NCBI RefSeq assembly: GCF_050571805.1
Contig: NZ_CP192219.1
Direction: 5' to 3' (one strand)
DNA length: 64,000 nt
Origin: Halodesulfovibrio aestuarii
GTDB lineage: Bacteria; Desulfobacterota; Desulfovibrionia; Desulfovibrionales; Desulfovibrionaceae
This document shows, piece after piece, positions 46,102 to 55,434 of this stretch. Every line of letters begins with the position of its first letter. Within the stretch, counting starts at the first letter, position 1. A program made the position numbers and the translations under genes. Under the pieces are notes generated by a model. The model made no database searches. It was not told the DNA's origin and was given only the letters and a program-made list of their open reading frames with translations.

Positions 46102-46317
46102 ATGCTTGTTAACTGTTTCAAAGATGCTGACAATTCGTTCAAAGTGTATTTTTGTAATGCCCACAAAAGACATAATTCTATTCCGGAGACTGCACACCTT
46201 GTAAGCTCGCAGCCCATTGAAAGATGGCAGAGTGCTCCGCTCTATAGGGGGTACAATATCTTTGAAACAATTCAGCGTCATGGTGTCTGCATTATCGACC
46301 ACAAAGTAAATGGGTAA
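46102..46317 (+). CDS. Small orphan protein, 71 residues
   Basis: Unrecognised soluble protein with its own expression signals: ribosome site AGGAG 6 bases before the ATG, AT-rich promoter-like sequence (TTGGTC, 17 bases, TATATT) near 46040-46070 and a strong terminator. Sequence features are two Cys near the start (NCF, YFCNAHKRH), one near the end (GVCIID) and a basic middle. It may bind metal or respond to redox, but nothing proves this. The ribosome site lies in a 13-base palindrome (ACTCCT-T-AGGAGT). Confidence 0.65.
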   Translation: MLVNCFKDADNSFKVYFCNAHKRHNSIPETAHLVSSQPIERWQSAPLYRGYNIFETIQRHGVCIIDHKVNG

Positions 46318-46334
46318 TATAGCCTCCACACAAC

Positions 46335-46373
46335 AAAAGACCTCGCATGCAATTTTCTCATGCGAGGTCTTTT
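46335..46373 (+). terminator. Terminator of the 71-residue gene
   Basis: Perfect 15-bp stem AAAAGACCTCGCATG with a nine-base loop, T run on either strand. Confidence 0.93.
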
Positions 46374-46669
46374 TACTTCAATGATCACGCGAACAAAAAG
46401 AACTAGCTGCAACATTTGACACGTCAATACATGATATGTCTTCTATTAGTCATGGTTATTTTTCTTGCCAATACACCTCTACAAGAGGCCTTTTATCCAA
46501 CTATGTTCTAAGAAAAAATAACTTTGCAAAATATAGCAAAGTGACAAGCTGTATTAAATAGTCACCCTCGGTTCACCAGCTTGACATGATGAAACATATA
46601 TGTCGGATTAACTAAATAACCGCTATCACCTCGGGTATCCGACCAAGTAACGCAACTCGATACTGGATT
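46374..46669. other. Upstream region of the FetAB-type genes
   Basis: Non-coding. It holds an inverted repeat ACTTTGC-N8-GCAAAGT (46521-46542), a possible operator, and a TTGACA near 46585 that could be a -35 element, though no matching -10 at standard spacing was found. Confidence 0.4.
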
Positions 46670-47419
46670 ATGTATTCCCGTATCCCAACTAACCCAAAGC
46701 CCCTCGAGATATTGATGCACTCTCCATTACCTGAAACACAAACCCGCACGCACAACAATCGTACGCCGGTATTAGAATTTAAAAATGTCAGCTTCACATG
46801 GCCCGGTGGTATTGGCCTGCATAATGTTTCGTTCAGTATTCCTGAGGGACAATTCGTTCTTATCTCAGGCTCCTCAGGCTCTGGGAAATCAACACTCCTG
46901 CGGCTCATTGTTCGTCTTGAGGAAGCCAGCAAAGGAGAAATACTTCTACACGGCACTCCGATTACTACATTCTATCCTCCAAGGTTACGTACCCATATAG
47001 GATTCGTGCAACAACAGCCGATCCTTATTCCCGGTTCCGTACGTCAAAACCTGCTGTTTCCTTTTGCCCTGCACAGCAGAAAAAACTGTACGCAGCCGGA
47101 AGAGAAAATACTTATCCACTGGCTACAGCGGCTGGCGTTAGGAAATATATCTCTGGAGACGCCTGCTGAAACATTGTCTATGGGGCAACAGCAACGCGTG
47201 TGCTTCATTCGCGCTGTACTTACCACCCCAGATATAATCTGCTTTGATGAGCCTACAAGTTCTCTTGATCGTGAAAGCAGAGAGTGCGTTGAGTATGCAG
47301 CAGAAGAACTGGTGCAACAAGGTACATCCGTTGTGATGGTAAACCACACCAGCTATCACCCAACCTGCCCGCATATGCACCTTTCCGTTGCAGATGGCAC
47401 TGTGAGTGTACTTACATGA
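46670..47419 (+). CDS. fetA: ABC transporter ATPase, FetA/YbbL type
   Basis: Cytoplasmic ATPase of 249 residues partnering the FetB-like permease. Walker A GSSGSGKST, Q loop FVQQQPIL, signature LSMGQQQR (a Met where most have Gly) and Walker B IICFDEPTSSLD are all present. In E. coli FetAB exports iron and protects against oxidative stress; the same role is inferred from the gene pair. The start is uncertain: this ATG has only a weak ribosome site, and an ATG 45 bases downstream would give a length closer to the family. The stop overlaps the permease start (ATGA). Confidence 0.83.
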   Translation: MYSRIPTNPKPLEILMHSPLPETQTRTHNNRTPVLEFKNVSFTWPGGIGLHNVSFSIPEGQFVLISGSSGSGKSTLLRLIVRLEEASKGEILLHGTPITTFYPPRLRTHIGFVQQQPILIPGSVRQNLLFPFALHSRKNCTQPEEKILIHWLQRLALGNISLETPAETLSMGQQQRVCFIRAVLTTPDIICFDEPTSSLDRESRECVEYAAEELVQQGTSVVMVNHTSYHPTCPHMHLSVADGTVSVLT

Positions 47420-48210
47420 CAGAATTTATCTCCATTTCATGGACACAACTTATGATTGCTCTCGGGCTTGTCAGCTTTTCCGCAGCAGCATCGCTCTACT
47501 ATCATTTAAAGCTTGAACGTGATTTGTTTGTCGGAGTCATCCGCACCTTTGCTCAGCTATTGGCTATGGGATACTTGCTGAACATCCTTTTCGGCCTGAA
47601 CAACGCATTCCTTGTGCTAGCCGTATATGCCACTATGACACTTATCTCAGTGCATATTGTGCACAGCCGCGTAAAAGAAAAACAAGTAGCCTATTTTGCA
47701 CCGACAACCTTTGCCGTAATGCTCAGCTACTTCCTTATTACTATTACCGTTACAAAGGTCATTATAGGAACAGATCCTTGGTGGAGCCCACAATATTTCA
47801 TTCCTATTGGTGGAATGATCGCGGGTAACTCCATGAATGCGCTATCTCTTACTTTGGAGCGCTTCTTTTCTGAACTACGCTCAAAACGGGAACAGGTTGA
47901 AATGTATCTGTGCCACGGCGCGAATTACAAAGAAGCGACTGAGGAAATATTTCGAACTTCGCTTCGTGCCGGTATGATTCCGGCGATCAACTCTTTGATG
48001 AGTGTCGGTCTGGTTTCCATTCCCGGTATGATGACCGGTCAAATTCTCGCTGGTGCAAACCCGCAGGAAGCAGTGCGCTACCAGATTGTCGTCATGCTTA
48101 TGCTTGTCGGTTCAACGGCTCTTGCAGCTATTCTGGTATTATTACTCGTTCGCAAACGTTGCTTTACACAAGCCATGACACTTGTATTCACAAAACATAC
48201 GCCTTCATAA
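47416..48210 (+). CDS. fetB: FetB/YbbM (UPF0014) permease
   Basis: Integral membrane protein of 264 residues with about seven helices, the normal family length. Family landmarks are FVGVIRTFAQLLAMGYLL near the N-terminus, IGGMIAGNSMNALSL in the middle, and SLMSVGLVSIPGMMTGQILA with GANPQEAVRYQIVVM towards the end. It forms the membrane part of the putative iron exporter with the ATPase encoded just upstream, to which it is coupled by a 4-base overlap. Confidence 0.93.
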   Translation: MTEFISISWTQLMIALGLVSFSAAASLYYHLKLERDLFVGVIRTFAQLLAMGYLLNILFGLNNAFLVLAVYATMTLISVHIVHSRVKEKQVAYFAPTTFAVMLSYFLITITVTKVIIGTDPWWSPQYFIPIGGMIAGNSMNALSLTLERFFSELRSKREQVEMYLCHGANYKEATEEIFRTSLRAGMIPAINSLMSVGLVSIPGMMTGQILAGANPQEAVRYQIVVMLMLVGSTALAAILVLLLVRKRCFTQAMTLVFTKHTPS

Positions 48211-48259
48211 CGATTACAAAAAACTTACAGGGCATCCTTGCTCCCATTAAATATCAAAA

Positions 48260-48293
48260 AAAAGCGCCTGACGCGAATGTGTCAGGCGCTTTT
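48260..48293. terminator. Bidirectional terminator between fetB and chemoreceptor gene
   Basis: Perfect 13-bp stem AAAAGCGCCTGAC (48260-48272) with its complement at 48281-48293. It serves two convergent genes. Confidence 0.92.
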
Positions 48294-48312
48294 AGTTTAC
48301 AAGATAGTGGAA

Positions 48313-50469
48313 CTAGATGTTTTTCAACCCTTCAATTACCTGTGACAGTTCACCGGAAAGTCGGGCAAGTTCGCTCATGGCCAACGCTGACTGACTCATA
48401 GATTCTGCGGTCTCACCAGCAATTCTGTTCACTTCTTCTGTGTTCTGACTAATCTGTTCAGAAGCCGCAGACTGTTCTTCCGCAGCGGTTGCAATAGTGC
48501 GAACCTGATCAGACGTTTCTTCAACGATTCGAACAATGGTATCAAGAGCTTCACCGGCTTTTTCCGCAAGCTCTGTACTTGCGCCTACTGTTTTAACCGT
48601 TTCCTGCATACCGACAATATTTTCACGGGTGCCCTGCTGAATTGCAGACACTGCACGCTCAACTTCTGAAGTTGCCTGCATAGTTTTTTCAGCAAGCTTA
48701 CGGACTTCGTCTGCTACGACAGCAAATCCTCGTCCGGCTTCACCGGCACGAGCTGCTTCGATAGCTGCGTTAAGAGCAAGCAGGTTAGTCTGATCTGCAA
48801 TATCAGAGATAACGCTCATAATGTTACCGATGCCTTCCGCCTGAACACCCAAGTGTCCTAAACCAGATTCAAGCCTGAGAGCTTCTTCGTTAACCATCTG
48901 AATTGATTTTACAACACCATCAACAATTTCGCCGCCAGCCTCCGCATTGGTGCGGGCTTCGTCAGCACTTTCAGATGCTTTGCCCGCATTTTGGGCAACT
49001 TCAAGAACAGTAGCATTCATCTGTTCCATGGCCGTGGCAGCTTCCGTTGTACGTTCACGCTGAATATCCGCACCTCGGCTTGCTTCATCCACCTGCGCTG
49101 CCAGTTCGTCAGATGCTGAGGTAATCTGCATTACAATACCTTCAAGCTGGGATGCAGCCTGAAGCATGCCCTCACGTTTAGCTACCTCTGCCTCAGCACG
49201 GGCTTCTTCCGCTTGTTCCAAAGCTATTTCCGCCTCACGGCTTTTCTGTTCGGCTTCTTTGGTTTTGTCATCAGCCATGCGCATATTATGCACCAGCTTG
49301 TTCACCATATCTTTCATAGCAAGATACAATGTCAAAAATTCACTGGAGAAACGACTATCCTCGGGCAAGTCCTCGTAATTCCCCGCCGCAACATTTTCAG
49401 TCACGCTAATCAGCGTCGCAAATGGTCTAGTAAGGTATGTGACAATACCCAAAATCACTATCGAAATAAGTAAAATTGCGACAACTGAGAATATCAGACT
49501 AAAACTAAGAAAAGCATTAGCATCCTTCAGTATTGTCTCTGTCGGAAGAATAACAAGGATGCTCCAAGGAGTGTCAGTCCCTGAGATCGTAATAGGTTGA
49601 AAAACATACATATTCTCCTTACCATCCAACGGAGATTCTGCGGTAAACTGAAGAAATTCTCCATTCTTTACAGCGTTACGTACTTTTTCTTTATTCTCAG
49701 GAGAAAATCCTTCTGTAATATTTTTACCAACAAGATCCGGATCAGGATGCGCAACAAGATATCCTTCTGTAGACATAATCGCGGCGCGTCCTGTGCCCAT
49801 CGGTTTGATCTGTTGAACCATTTCGTCAAAGGAAGTCAGCGAAAAGTCAATACCGACAATTCCAATAAATTTCTGCTTATCAAACAACGGCACACTAACT
49901 GTCGCCATGCTGCCCTTTACAACTTCTGAATAGTACGGCTCAGTCAGCACACTAGCATGCGTATCCCTTGGGTCTTTATACCAACTTCTGGTTGTTTCCG
50001 GACTGTGCTTAGTTAAATCCTCAGCTTTAAATGTTCCGTCAGCTTTCCAGAAATATGGTCCATAGCGACCATCTTTTCCCCACCATGCACGCTGTCCCGC
50101 ATACTCTGCATCATGCCCATCAAGTTCGTTTGGCTCAAATACAGCCTGAATACCGTAAAAAGCGTTATTCTTACGAATAGCCTCTTTCATCATTGCATCA
50201 ACGATATCACGATCTATTATCTCAGGCTTTGCCCGCATGGCCTTAACCACGTCAATTAATGTCTGAGATACAGTAAGGGCTTGCTCAATTTTCAGCTTCA
50301 CCTCATTACCGTATTTACCACCTACAAGCCTGGCTTGTTCCTTTGCCTGCTTTACAGACATTTCCCGTGCTTCACCAGAAAGTTGAAAAGAATACACCCC
50401 AAAAACAATACACATAGCAATGCATAGACAAAGAATAATCTTGTTCCGAAACTTCATACGCTCAAACAT
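48313..50469 (-). CDS. Methyl-accepting chemotaxis protein with Cache sensor
   Basis: Chemoreceptor of 718 residues. A transmembrane helix near the N-terminus, a periplasmic double-Cache domain (about 40-330; RSWYKDPRDTHASVLTEPYY, VGIDFSLTSFDEM), a second helix, HAMP, a coiled coil and a signalling domain with hairpin tip EVSDIADQTNLLALNAAIEA-type sequence and AGRGFAVVADEVRKLAEK. No C-terminal CheR-binding pentapeptide. The start was set at the ATG 9 bases after GAGGAG; the frame remains open to 50589 without support. The last 240 bases are duplicated about 0.8 kb upstream of the gene. Confidence 0.93.
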   Translation of the reverse strand: MFERMKFRNKIILCLCIAMCIVFGVYSFQLSGEAREMSVKQAKEQARLVGGKYGNEVKLKIEQALTVSQTLIDVVKAMRAKPEIIDRDIVDAMMKEAIRKNNAFYGIQAVFEPNELDGHDAEYAGQRAWWGKDGRYGPYFWKADGTFKAEDLTKHSPETTRSWYKDPRDTHASVLTEPYYSEVVKGSMATVSVPLFDKQKFIGIVGIDFSLTSFDEMVQQIKPMGTGRAAIMSTEGYLVAHPDPDLVGKNITEGFSPENKEKVRNAVKNGEFLQFTAESPLDGKENMYVFQPITISGTDTPWSILVILPTETILKDANAFLSFSLIFSVVAILLISIVILGIVTYLTRPFATLISVTENVAAGNYEDLPEDSRFSSEFLTLYLAMKDMVNKLVHNMRMADDKTKEAEQKSREAEIALEQAEEARAEAEVAKREGMLQAASQLEGIVMQITSASDELAAQVDEASRGADIQRERTTEAATAMEQMNATVLEVAQNAGKASESADEARTNAEAGGEIVDGVVKSIQMVNEEALRLESGLGHLGVQAEGIGNIMSVISDIADQTNLLALNAAIEAARAGEAGRGFAVVADEVRKLAEKTMQATSEVERAVSAIQQGTRENIVGMQETVKTVGASTELAEKAGEALDTIVRIVEETSDQVRTIATAAEEQSAASEQISQNTEEVNRIAGETAESMSQSALAMSELARLSGELSQVIEGLKNI

Positions 50470-51025
50470 AACCCATCTCTCCTCTAACATATAGAACACT
50501 ACTGCCCCCAGTATGTGCTCTTTAATGTCAAACGCAGATTCATAGAGGAAATAATCTCCACTGCTCTCCAGTTGTGCCTGTCGCAACACTCAAGACAACC
50601 TGCTACAAAAACAGCAATACCAATACTATTTCAAACAGGACGAGCAGCATATCAATACAGACTATCCCCCGTGCACGTATCAAATACTATTTTTTTTATG
50701 CACAGTCCGTTATCCAATACAGCCGCAACATAACATATTGACATTTTCCTATCGGCTAATCTGTAGAGAACATTACAGGGAAAAATAAATAAATGTTTTT
50801 GTAATACATTAACATAAAAGTACAATAACGTAATAAATGGTGCGTAACACAGATCTATTATGTGTCTATTTTTTTAACAACCCCTTAATCTGCCTTGTTC
50901 ACCAAAAGCATTCCTCATAAAAAAGTATCTCAAGTCAAAGAAGCCCCCCATCAAGAGGAAAGGTACAGCACTCTAAAGGAACTTCCTACCTATCCACCCA
51001 AATGGGGGGCATATCATATTCGCGT
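50470..51025. other. Non-coding region upstream of the chemoreceptor gene
   Basis: No supported gene. It contains a widely spaced inverted repeat GCCCCCCAT (50943-50951) and ATGGGGGGC (51002-51010), and AT-rich sequence near 50750-50880 that may carry the chemoreceptor promoter. Confidence 0.45.
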
Positions 51026-51035
51026 CAGGCGTTTT

Positions 51036-51275
51036 TTAATTTACAAAAGAATGCGTCTTGATATTTTTCAATCCTTCAATCACCTTTGACAATTCACCGG
51101 AAAGTCGAGCAAGCTCGCTCATGGCCAACGCTGACTGATTCATAGATTCAGCAGTTTCACCAGCAATTCTGTTCACTTCTTCTGTATTCTGACTAATCTG
51201 TTCAGAAGCCGCAGACTGTTCTTCCGCAGCGGTTGCAATAGTACGAACCTGATCAGACGTTTGTTCAACGATTCG
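51036..51275 (-). pseudogene. Duplicated 3' fragment of the chemoreceptor gene
   Basis: About 80 codons nearly identical to the end of the neighbouring chemoreceptor (RIVEQTSDQVRTIATAAEEQ to VIEGLKNI), differing at only a few positions such as E to Q and S to N. The original stop is lost and the frame runs seven codons on. The similarity continues into the right arm of the terminator (GTCAGGCG, then TTTACAA). There is no promoter, start or sensor domain, so this is a non-functional remnant of a partial duplication or of a deleted second receptor. Confidence 0.88.
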
Positions 51276-51485
51276 AACCTTACATGAGTGGGCTTTTAAC
51301 AAACTAATTTTCTATTCACATAGTACCGGCACGAAAATATTGCCCACTCCCCAGCGCAACGAGCAACACAACATGTTGCCTTTCTTCTATCGACCGGTAA
51401 CTAAATAATATTATAAGAAAAACACACTAACATGCTGTAATAACTCAACATAGCAACTTAACCCCTTCTTTATTATAACTTAACT

Positions 51486-52685
51486 TTAATGCATTATTTT
51501 AATTATATCTTTTAACAATCCCTGAAGTGAGTACATTTTTACTAAAGAATTACGCGTAACCGAGGTAAACAACGAATTCCGGAACATGATTTTAGCAAGG
51601 AAGCGAGAGTTGTCCTGAACAGTTTCAACCCTTTTCTTCTGGCGCTTAACATACTTTTCCAACGCGACCGGCATATAATCAATATCCGTTCGAGACAGTT
51701 CGTCTGAAAGAACCGAAGCAGAATCCATCGCCATAGACGCGCCTATTCCTGCAATGGGAAGAAATGCGGTCGCTGCATCACCTAATAAAACAACTCTCTT
51801 AGAAAACCACCGTGTTGCGCGGCAATCCTCTATATTCCAAAAAAATGCACTCTCCAGCCCTTCCAGCGACTGCAAAGCAGAATGTAAAATACCCGTAGCC
51901 ACTTTCTCACGAAGCGACGCTGCAAACTCTGCTGCTGTAAATTTCGATAATTTTTTCTTATTACCACCCATAAAAACAGCCAGTTTATTGTATACGGGAT
52001 ATATTCCCATAAACCAGCCATCTGCCCACAGCTCTCTGTAAGTAACTGCATCAAAATCTTCCAACGAACGCCATACTCCCCATCCTCCCCAACCTGTAGA
52101 CCTATAGGCATATTCGCGTTGAGAAAGGATCATCTCCCGGATTTCTGAATAAATACCGTCAGCACCGACAACAAGATCAAATGCCTGTGCTGACCCATCA
52201 GAAAAAGTCACGACAGCACCGTGAGGATTATTCTGTATCCGTTCGACTGTTGTATTGTAGAATATATTTTCTTGTGGGATATGGCTTCGCAATAGTGTGA
52301 GCAGCATCCCTCGATCCACTCCACGGATCTCACCATACTTATCTATAAAATTAGTGAGCGGAAACTCTTTCAATACCTTTCCGGCGCTATTGTGCACAAC
52401 ATACCGTTCCATCCCCCTGCTTATCTGCTGAAACCTGCGGTGCATGCCAAGTCCATGCAGTACCCGTTCCCCCACAGGGTAGAGTCCAAGAGCATAACCG
52501 CTTGCCCCGTTTTTTCCACCACGCTCTACTACCACGGGTTTCTCTCCGTGCTGATGCAACAACGCAGCCAACGTTCCCCCAGCCATGCCGCACCCGACTA
52601 TAAGAATACGTAATCGAGCCTGTGCAAGTACAGACTCCATACTGCCTCCGACGGTCAATCGACAAACGCTGCTTTGAGCACTCAT
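51486..52685 (-). CDS. FAD-dependent monooxygenase (PHBH-like fold)
   Basis: Flavoprotein of 399 residues. The FAD dinucleotide motif is ILIVGCGMAGGTLAALL at about 30, with the acidic ribose-binding residue in VVVERGG. The DG motif is LVVGADGIYSEIRE and the GD motif is VVLLGDAATAFLPIAGIG. This combination marks the aromatic-ring hydroxylase / squalene-epoxidase-like group. No reductase partner or pathway gene is adjacent, so the substrate is unknown; in an anaerobe it may serve oxygen-exposed conditions. The start ATG follows AGAGGAGGAG; the 15 residues before the FAD domain are not conserved in type and a later ATG is possible. Confidence 0.88.
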   Translation of the reverse strand: MSAQSSVCRLTVGGSMESVLAQARLRILIVGCGMAGGTLAALLHQHGEKPVVVERGGKNGASGYALGLYPVGERVLHGLGMHRRFQQISRGMERYVVHNSAGKVLKEFPLTNFIDKYGEIRGVDRGMLLTLLRSHIPQENIFYNTTVERIQNNPHGAVVTFSDGSAQAFDLVVGADGIYSEIREMILSQREYAYRSTGWGGWGVWRSLEDFDAVTYRELWADGWFMGIYPVYNKLAVFMGGNKKKLSKFTAAEFAASLREKVATGILHSALQSLEGLESAFFWNIEDCRATRWFSKRVVLLGDAATAFLPIAGIGASMAMDSASVLSDELSRTDIDYMPVALEKYVKRQKKRVETVQDNSRFLAKIMFRNSLFTSVTRNSLVKMYSLQGLLKDIIKIMH

Positions 52686-52792
52686 GAAAACTCCTCCTCT
52701 GTAAAAAGGCTTCCCATATAATACGAAAACAACGCCGATACGGCCTGTATATTATGCCCGTCTACACATTACTCACCCAAGGTATTCCCCAT

Positions 52793-52826
52793 AAAAAAAG
52801 CTTCTCTTAACTGAGAAGCTTTTTTT
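52793..52826. terminator. Terminator hairpin between divergent genes
   Basis: Stem AAAAGCTTCTC / GAGAAGCTTTT with T run on the plus strand. Both flanking genes point away from it, so it ends no annotated gene. It may close a short RNA starting near the TATAAT at about 52717. Confidence 0.8.
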
Positions 52827-53031
52827 AACAACAGAAATAACAAGAGACAGCCGTTCACTCACTGGCTTTTTTCCTATATCCTTCCCCTAGATAGCACATT
52901 TCTTTGTGACAAGTTCAATTTTTTACAGAGTAAAGCCAGAGGATCACTGTCAACACATCATATTTACTACATTAAAAATAGTGTATTGTGACATATGAAA
53001 GGCAATACCAGCTATCTGGAGAAAAATCTTA

Positions 53032-54003
53032 ATGAAATTTCAAAAAATATTAGAGCTGGGTAACAAAAAACTATTACTCCTTGGGGTACTCATCGCTATT
53101 GTGCTGGGCGTACACCTTCCTCTTTCTCAAGAAATACTGCACGCATTTCATTTCACCACCTTGCTGGTTGCTATCATTTTTATTGCGCAAGGGTTAAATA
53201 TGGATTTTTCCCAAGCTATTAACATTAAGAAACACTTCAAAATCATGGTGGCAGGAACTATTATTGCCGTTTTTGCATATCCTGCCCTAGCGTATGAATT
53301 TACCCGCATATTTTCGCTTGCAAACGATTTCGCTCTGGGATTCATCCTTATCTGCTGCTTTCCGAACTCACTGGAAGCAGCCATGGCAATGACTATGAGT
53401 GCAAATGGTAACCGTGTCACCGCAGTAGTGCTTCTTACGGGGCTATGTCTTGTAGGGATATTCAGCATTCCCTTTAACATCTATATATGGGTCGGTGGTA
53501 CAGAGCACATCAGCGCCTCCACCGTCCTGGCTAAAGTTATCGGTTACGTTTTTCTTCCGGTATCTGTCGGGCAACTCCTCCGTAAATTCTTCCCTAGACT
53601 TCCTGAGCAAACAAAAAGAATCTCCCATTATCTGCCGATCCTATGTTTATCTGCTCTTGTCTATATATCCTGTTCTCGCGAAGCATCTATCCTCGACGAG
53701 CTTAGCTTTAGCGACATCGTGCATACTCTCTTCCCGAGTGCGTCACTCCACCTGCTCATGCTCGTCATAGCGGTTCTTGTCGGACGTTATATCTTACACC
53801 TCAGCAAGGAGGATAACCGCTCATTTATTTTCATCACATCTGAAAAACCAATGTCACTCTCAGTTGCACTATGGAGTGTGACATACGCCCCTGCACATCC
53901 GACATCGATATTTCCAATCCTAATTTTCTATCTTGCACAGATGATTATCGATAGCTTCATCATTTCGCGCCTTAAGCTGCAAGACTGTGCGAAAACTGGG
54001 TGA
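53032..54003 (+). CDS. SBF/bile acid:sodium symporter-family transporter
   Basis: Integral membrane protein of 323 residues with nine to ten helices in the SBF fold. Landmarks are FIAQGLNMDFSQAI, the helix-break region ICCFPNSLEAAMAMTMSANG (crossover motif of this family) and FITSEKPMSLSVALW near the C-terminus. Members with this plan carry organic anions coupled to sodium or protons. It is a single-gene unit with GGAG 10 bases before the ATG and its own terminator. Substrate unknown. Confidence 0.85.
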   Translation: MKFQKILELGNKKLLLLGVLIAIVLGVHLPLSQEILHAFHFTTLLVAIIFIAQGLNMDFSQAINIKKHFKIMVAGTIIAVFAYPALAYEFTRIFSLANDFALGFILICCFPNSLEAAMAMTMSANGNRVTAVVLLTGLCLVGIFSIPFNIYIWVGGTEHISASTVLAKVIGYVFLPVSVGQLLRKFFPRLPEQTKRISHYLPILCLSALVYISCSREASILDELSFSDIVHTLFPSASLHLLMLVIAVLVGRYILHLSKEDNRSFIFITSEKPMSLSVALWSVTYAPAHPTSIFPILIFYLAQMIIDSFIISRLKLQDCAKTG

Positions 54004-54004
54004 G

Positions 54005-54038
54005 AAAAAAGCGCGGGCTGATTAGACCGCGCTTTTTT
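54005..54038. terminator. Terminator of the SBF transporter gene
   Basis: Perfect 12-bp stem AAAAAAGCGCGG / CCGCGCTTTTTT, starting two bases after the stop codon; T runs on both strands. Confidence 0.93.
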
Positions 54039-54044
54039 AGGTAT

Positions 54045-54170
54045 CTATGTACGTTCAGGTAATCCGACCTGTTCCCAAACCCAAGTTTCTCCATCAAGAT
54101 GCATGATTGAACGCCCTGCATCTTTCAGTATTTTTTGGGCATGTTGACTACGACTACCGGAATAACAAGT
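54045..54170 (-). pseudogene. Rhodanese-domain remnant
   Basis: About 41 codons matching the C-terminal half of a rhodanese domain: the active-site loop CYSGSRSQHAQKIL, then DAGRSIMHLDGETWVW and EQVGLPERT before a stop. Two codons before the Cys the frame hits a TGA, and upstream residues that fit the fold (ALNELVIPVVV) lie in another frame over overlapping bases, so the gene is truncated and frameshifted. It lies between the SIMPL gene and the SBF terminator. Confidence 0.7.
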
Positions 54171-54202
54171 TCATTTAAGGCTACCTGAATACTATTTTCT
54201 GC

Positions 54203-54928
54203 CTATTGTACTGAAAAAACAAGCTCTACTCGAACTCTGCAAGTAGACGCCTGCAGCTCATACATATTAGAATCAGATGCCATAGCAGCCTTCTCCATAT
54301 ACATACGCGGAGCACCCTCAGAATTAATGACTGCGCGGCTAATACCGCCAAGCTTGCTGTCCATCAGCATTGCCATTACATCAGCGCGCTCTTTGCCGCG
54401 TTCCACGGCTTCCTTCAAAGCTTCTTTCTCACATAGGCGTCGGGAAGCCTCATCAACTTGCCCGTAAAGCGGCGAAACATCTTCCACACCACTTTTCAAA
54501 ATAGCCAATGTTACATCCTGAGCTTTTTTCAAATCCAGTACTGTTATGGAATAGCTTGCGCGCACCTGATACCCTACAAGAGAATTATTAGAGTCTATTC
54601 GTTTGTAATATGGAGAAAAAGATACGTTCGCATCAAAATCTTTGGTAAATGATTTCGATCCCTGCAAATTTTTCTTAACAGTATCAGTTAATTTTTGCAC
54701 CTGCTCTGCAAGCTTGTCCTTTGCTTCCTGTGCCGTCAGGGGATTACCCTTGTCCTGTTTTAACAACACAATAATCACCTGAGAAAACGAAAGAGAACCA
54801 GAGGTGGGCATAACTTTAGATTTGCCGGTTTCATTTAAAATAATCTGCTTAGGTGCTTCCTCAGAACACTGAGCAACCGCAGGGAAAAACAGCAACGCAA
54901 AAACAAAAAAAGCTGAAATATATCGCAT
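54203..54928 (-). CDS. SIMPL (DUF541)-domain periplasmic protein
   Basis: Exported protein of 241 residues with a signal peptide (MRYISAFFVFALLFFPAVAQ, cleavage near residue 21). The rest fits the YggE/SIMPL fold: KQIILNETGKSKVMPTSGSL at the start, VGYQVRASYSITVLDL in the middle, and the helix EKEALKEAVERGKERADVMA followed by LGGISRAVI. Family members are poorly understood periplasmic proteins linked to oxidative stress or channel-like assembly. Ribosome site AGGAGAG. Transcribed alone, probably. Confidence 0.85.
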   Translation of the reverse strand: MRYISAFFVFALLFFPAVAQCSEEAPKQIILNETGKSKVMPTSGSLSFSQVIIVLLKQDKGNPLTAQEAKDKLAEQVQKLTDTVKKNLQGSKSFTKDFDANVSFSPYYKRIDSNNSLVGYQVRASYSITVLDLKKAQDVTLAILKSGVEDVSPLYGQVDEASRRLCEKEALKEAVERGKERADVMAMLMDSKLGGISRAVINSEGAPRMYMEKAAMASDSNMYELQASTCRVRVELVFSVQ

Positions 54929-55434
54929 AAACTCTCCTGATTATCTATACAGTGCTCGAACGCAGCACAAAAACCACTTCAAATGATGCTACCATATACG
55001 CATTCTTCTCAAAAGTTCAGACTTATTCAATGTTTTTTTCGACATACTTTTGCTACGCCACAATCATGCAGAACACATTGCCATTGATAGTACAAAACAA
55101 TCGACGAAATACTATTCGGTGCAAAACATCAAAAAGCCAATAAAACCATAGTGAACACCATTCACATAACTTTTTCTCATTTTTTCAGACTGCCGTCCAA
55201 TACAACAAAAATAGAATAGCACTCTACAATAATTAATCTTTTTGTTGTTTTTGCAACATCTTTTTGACATATTGTTTTTCGTCAATTTGAAAAAATTTTT
55301 CCGCTCCTATTGTCTTAACCGGTTACATACTCTATGAGATGCAGAGAATAGGTCGTTCGAGTTTTTTCGTTTAACGATGGAGCACACACCGTAATTAGGA
55401 TGTGTGAATTGCTTACTTTATGCTGGAGAACCAC
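54929..55434. other. Upstream region of the phosphonate transporter operon
   Basis: About 500 non-coding bases, AT-rich. A TTGACA at 55266 is followed by no good -10 at 17 bases. A weak stem CACAC...GTGTG lies near 55384-55407. No pho box or known riboswitch was recognised. Confidence 0.4.

Noticed and set aside
50895..51089. Plus-strand open frame opposite the chemoreceptor fragment
   Set aside because: It spans the inverted repeat and is antisense to the pseudogene, with no ribosome site.
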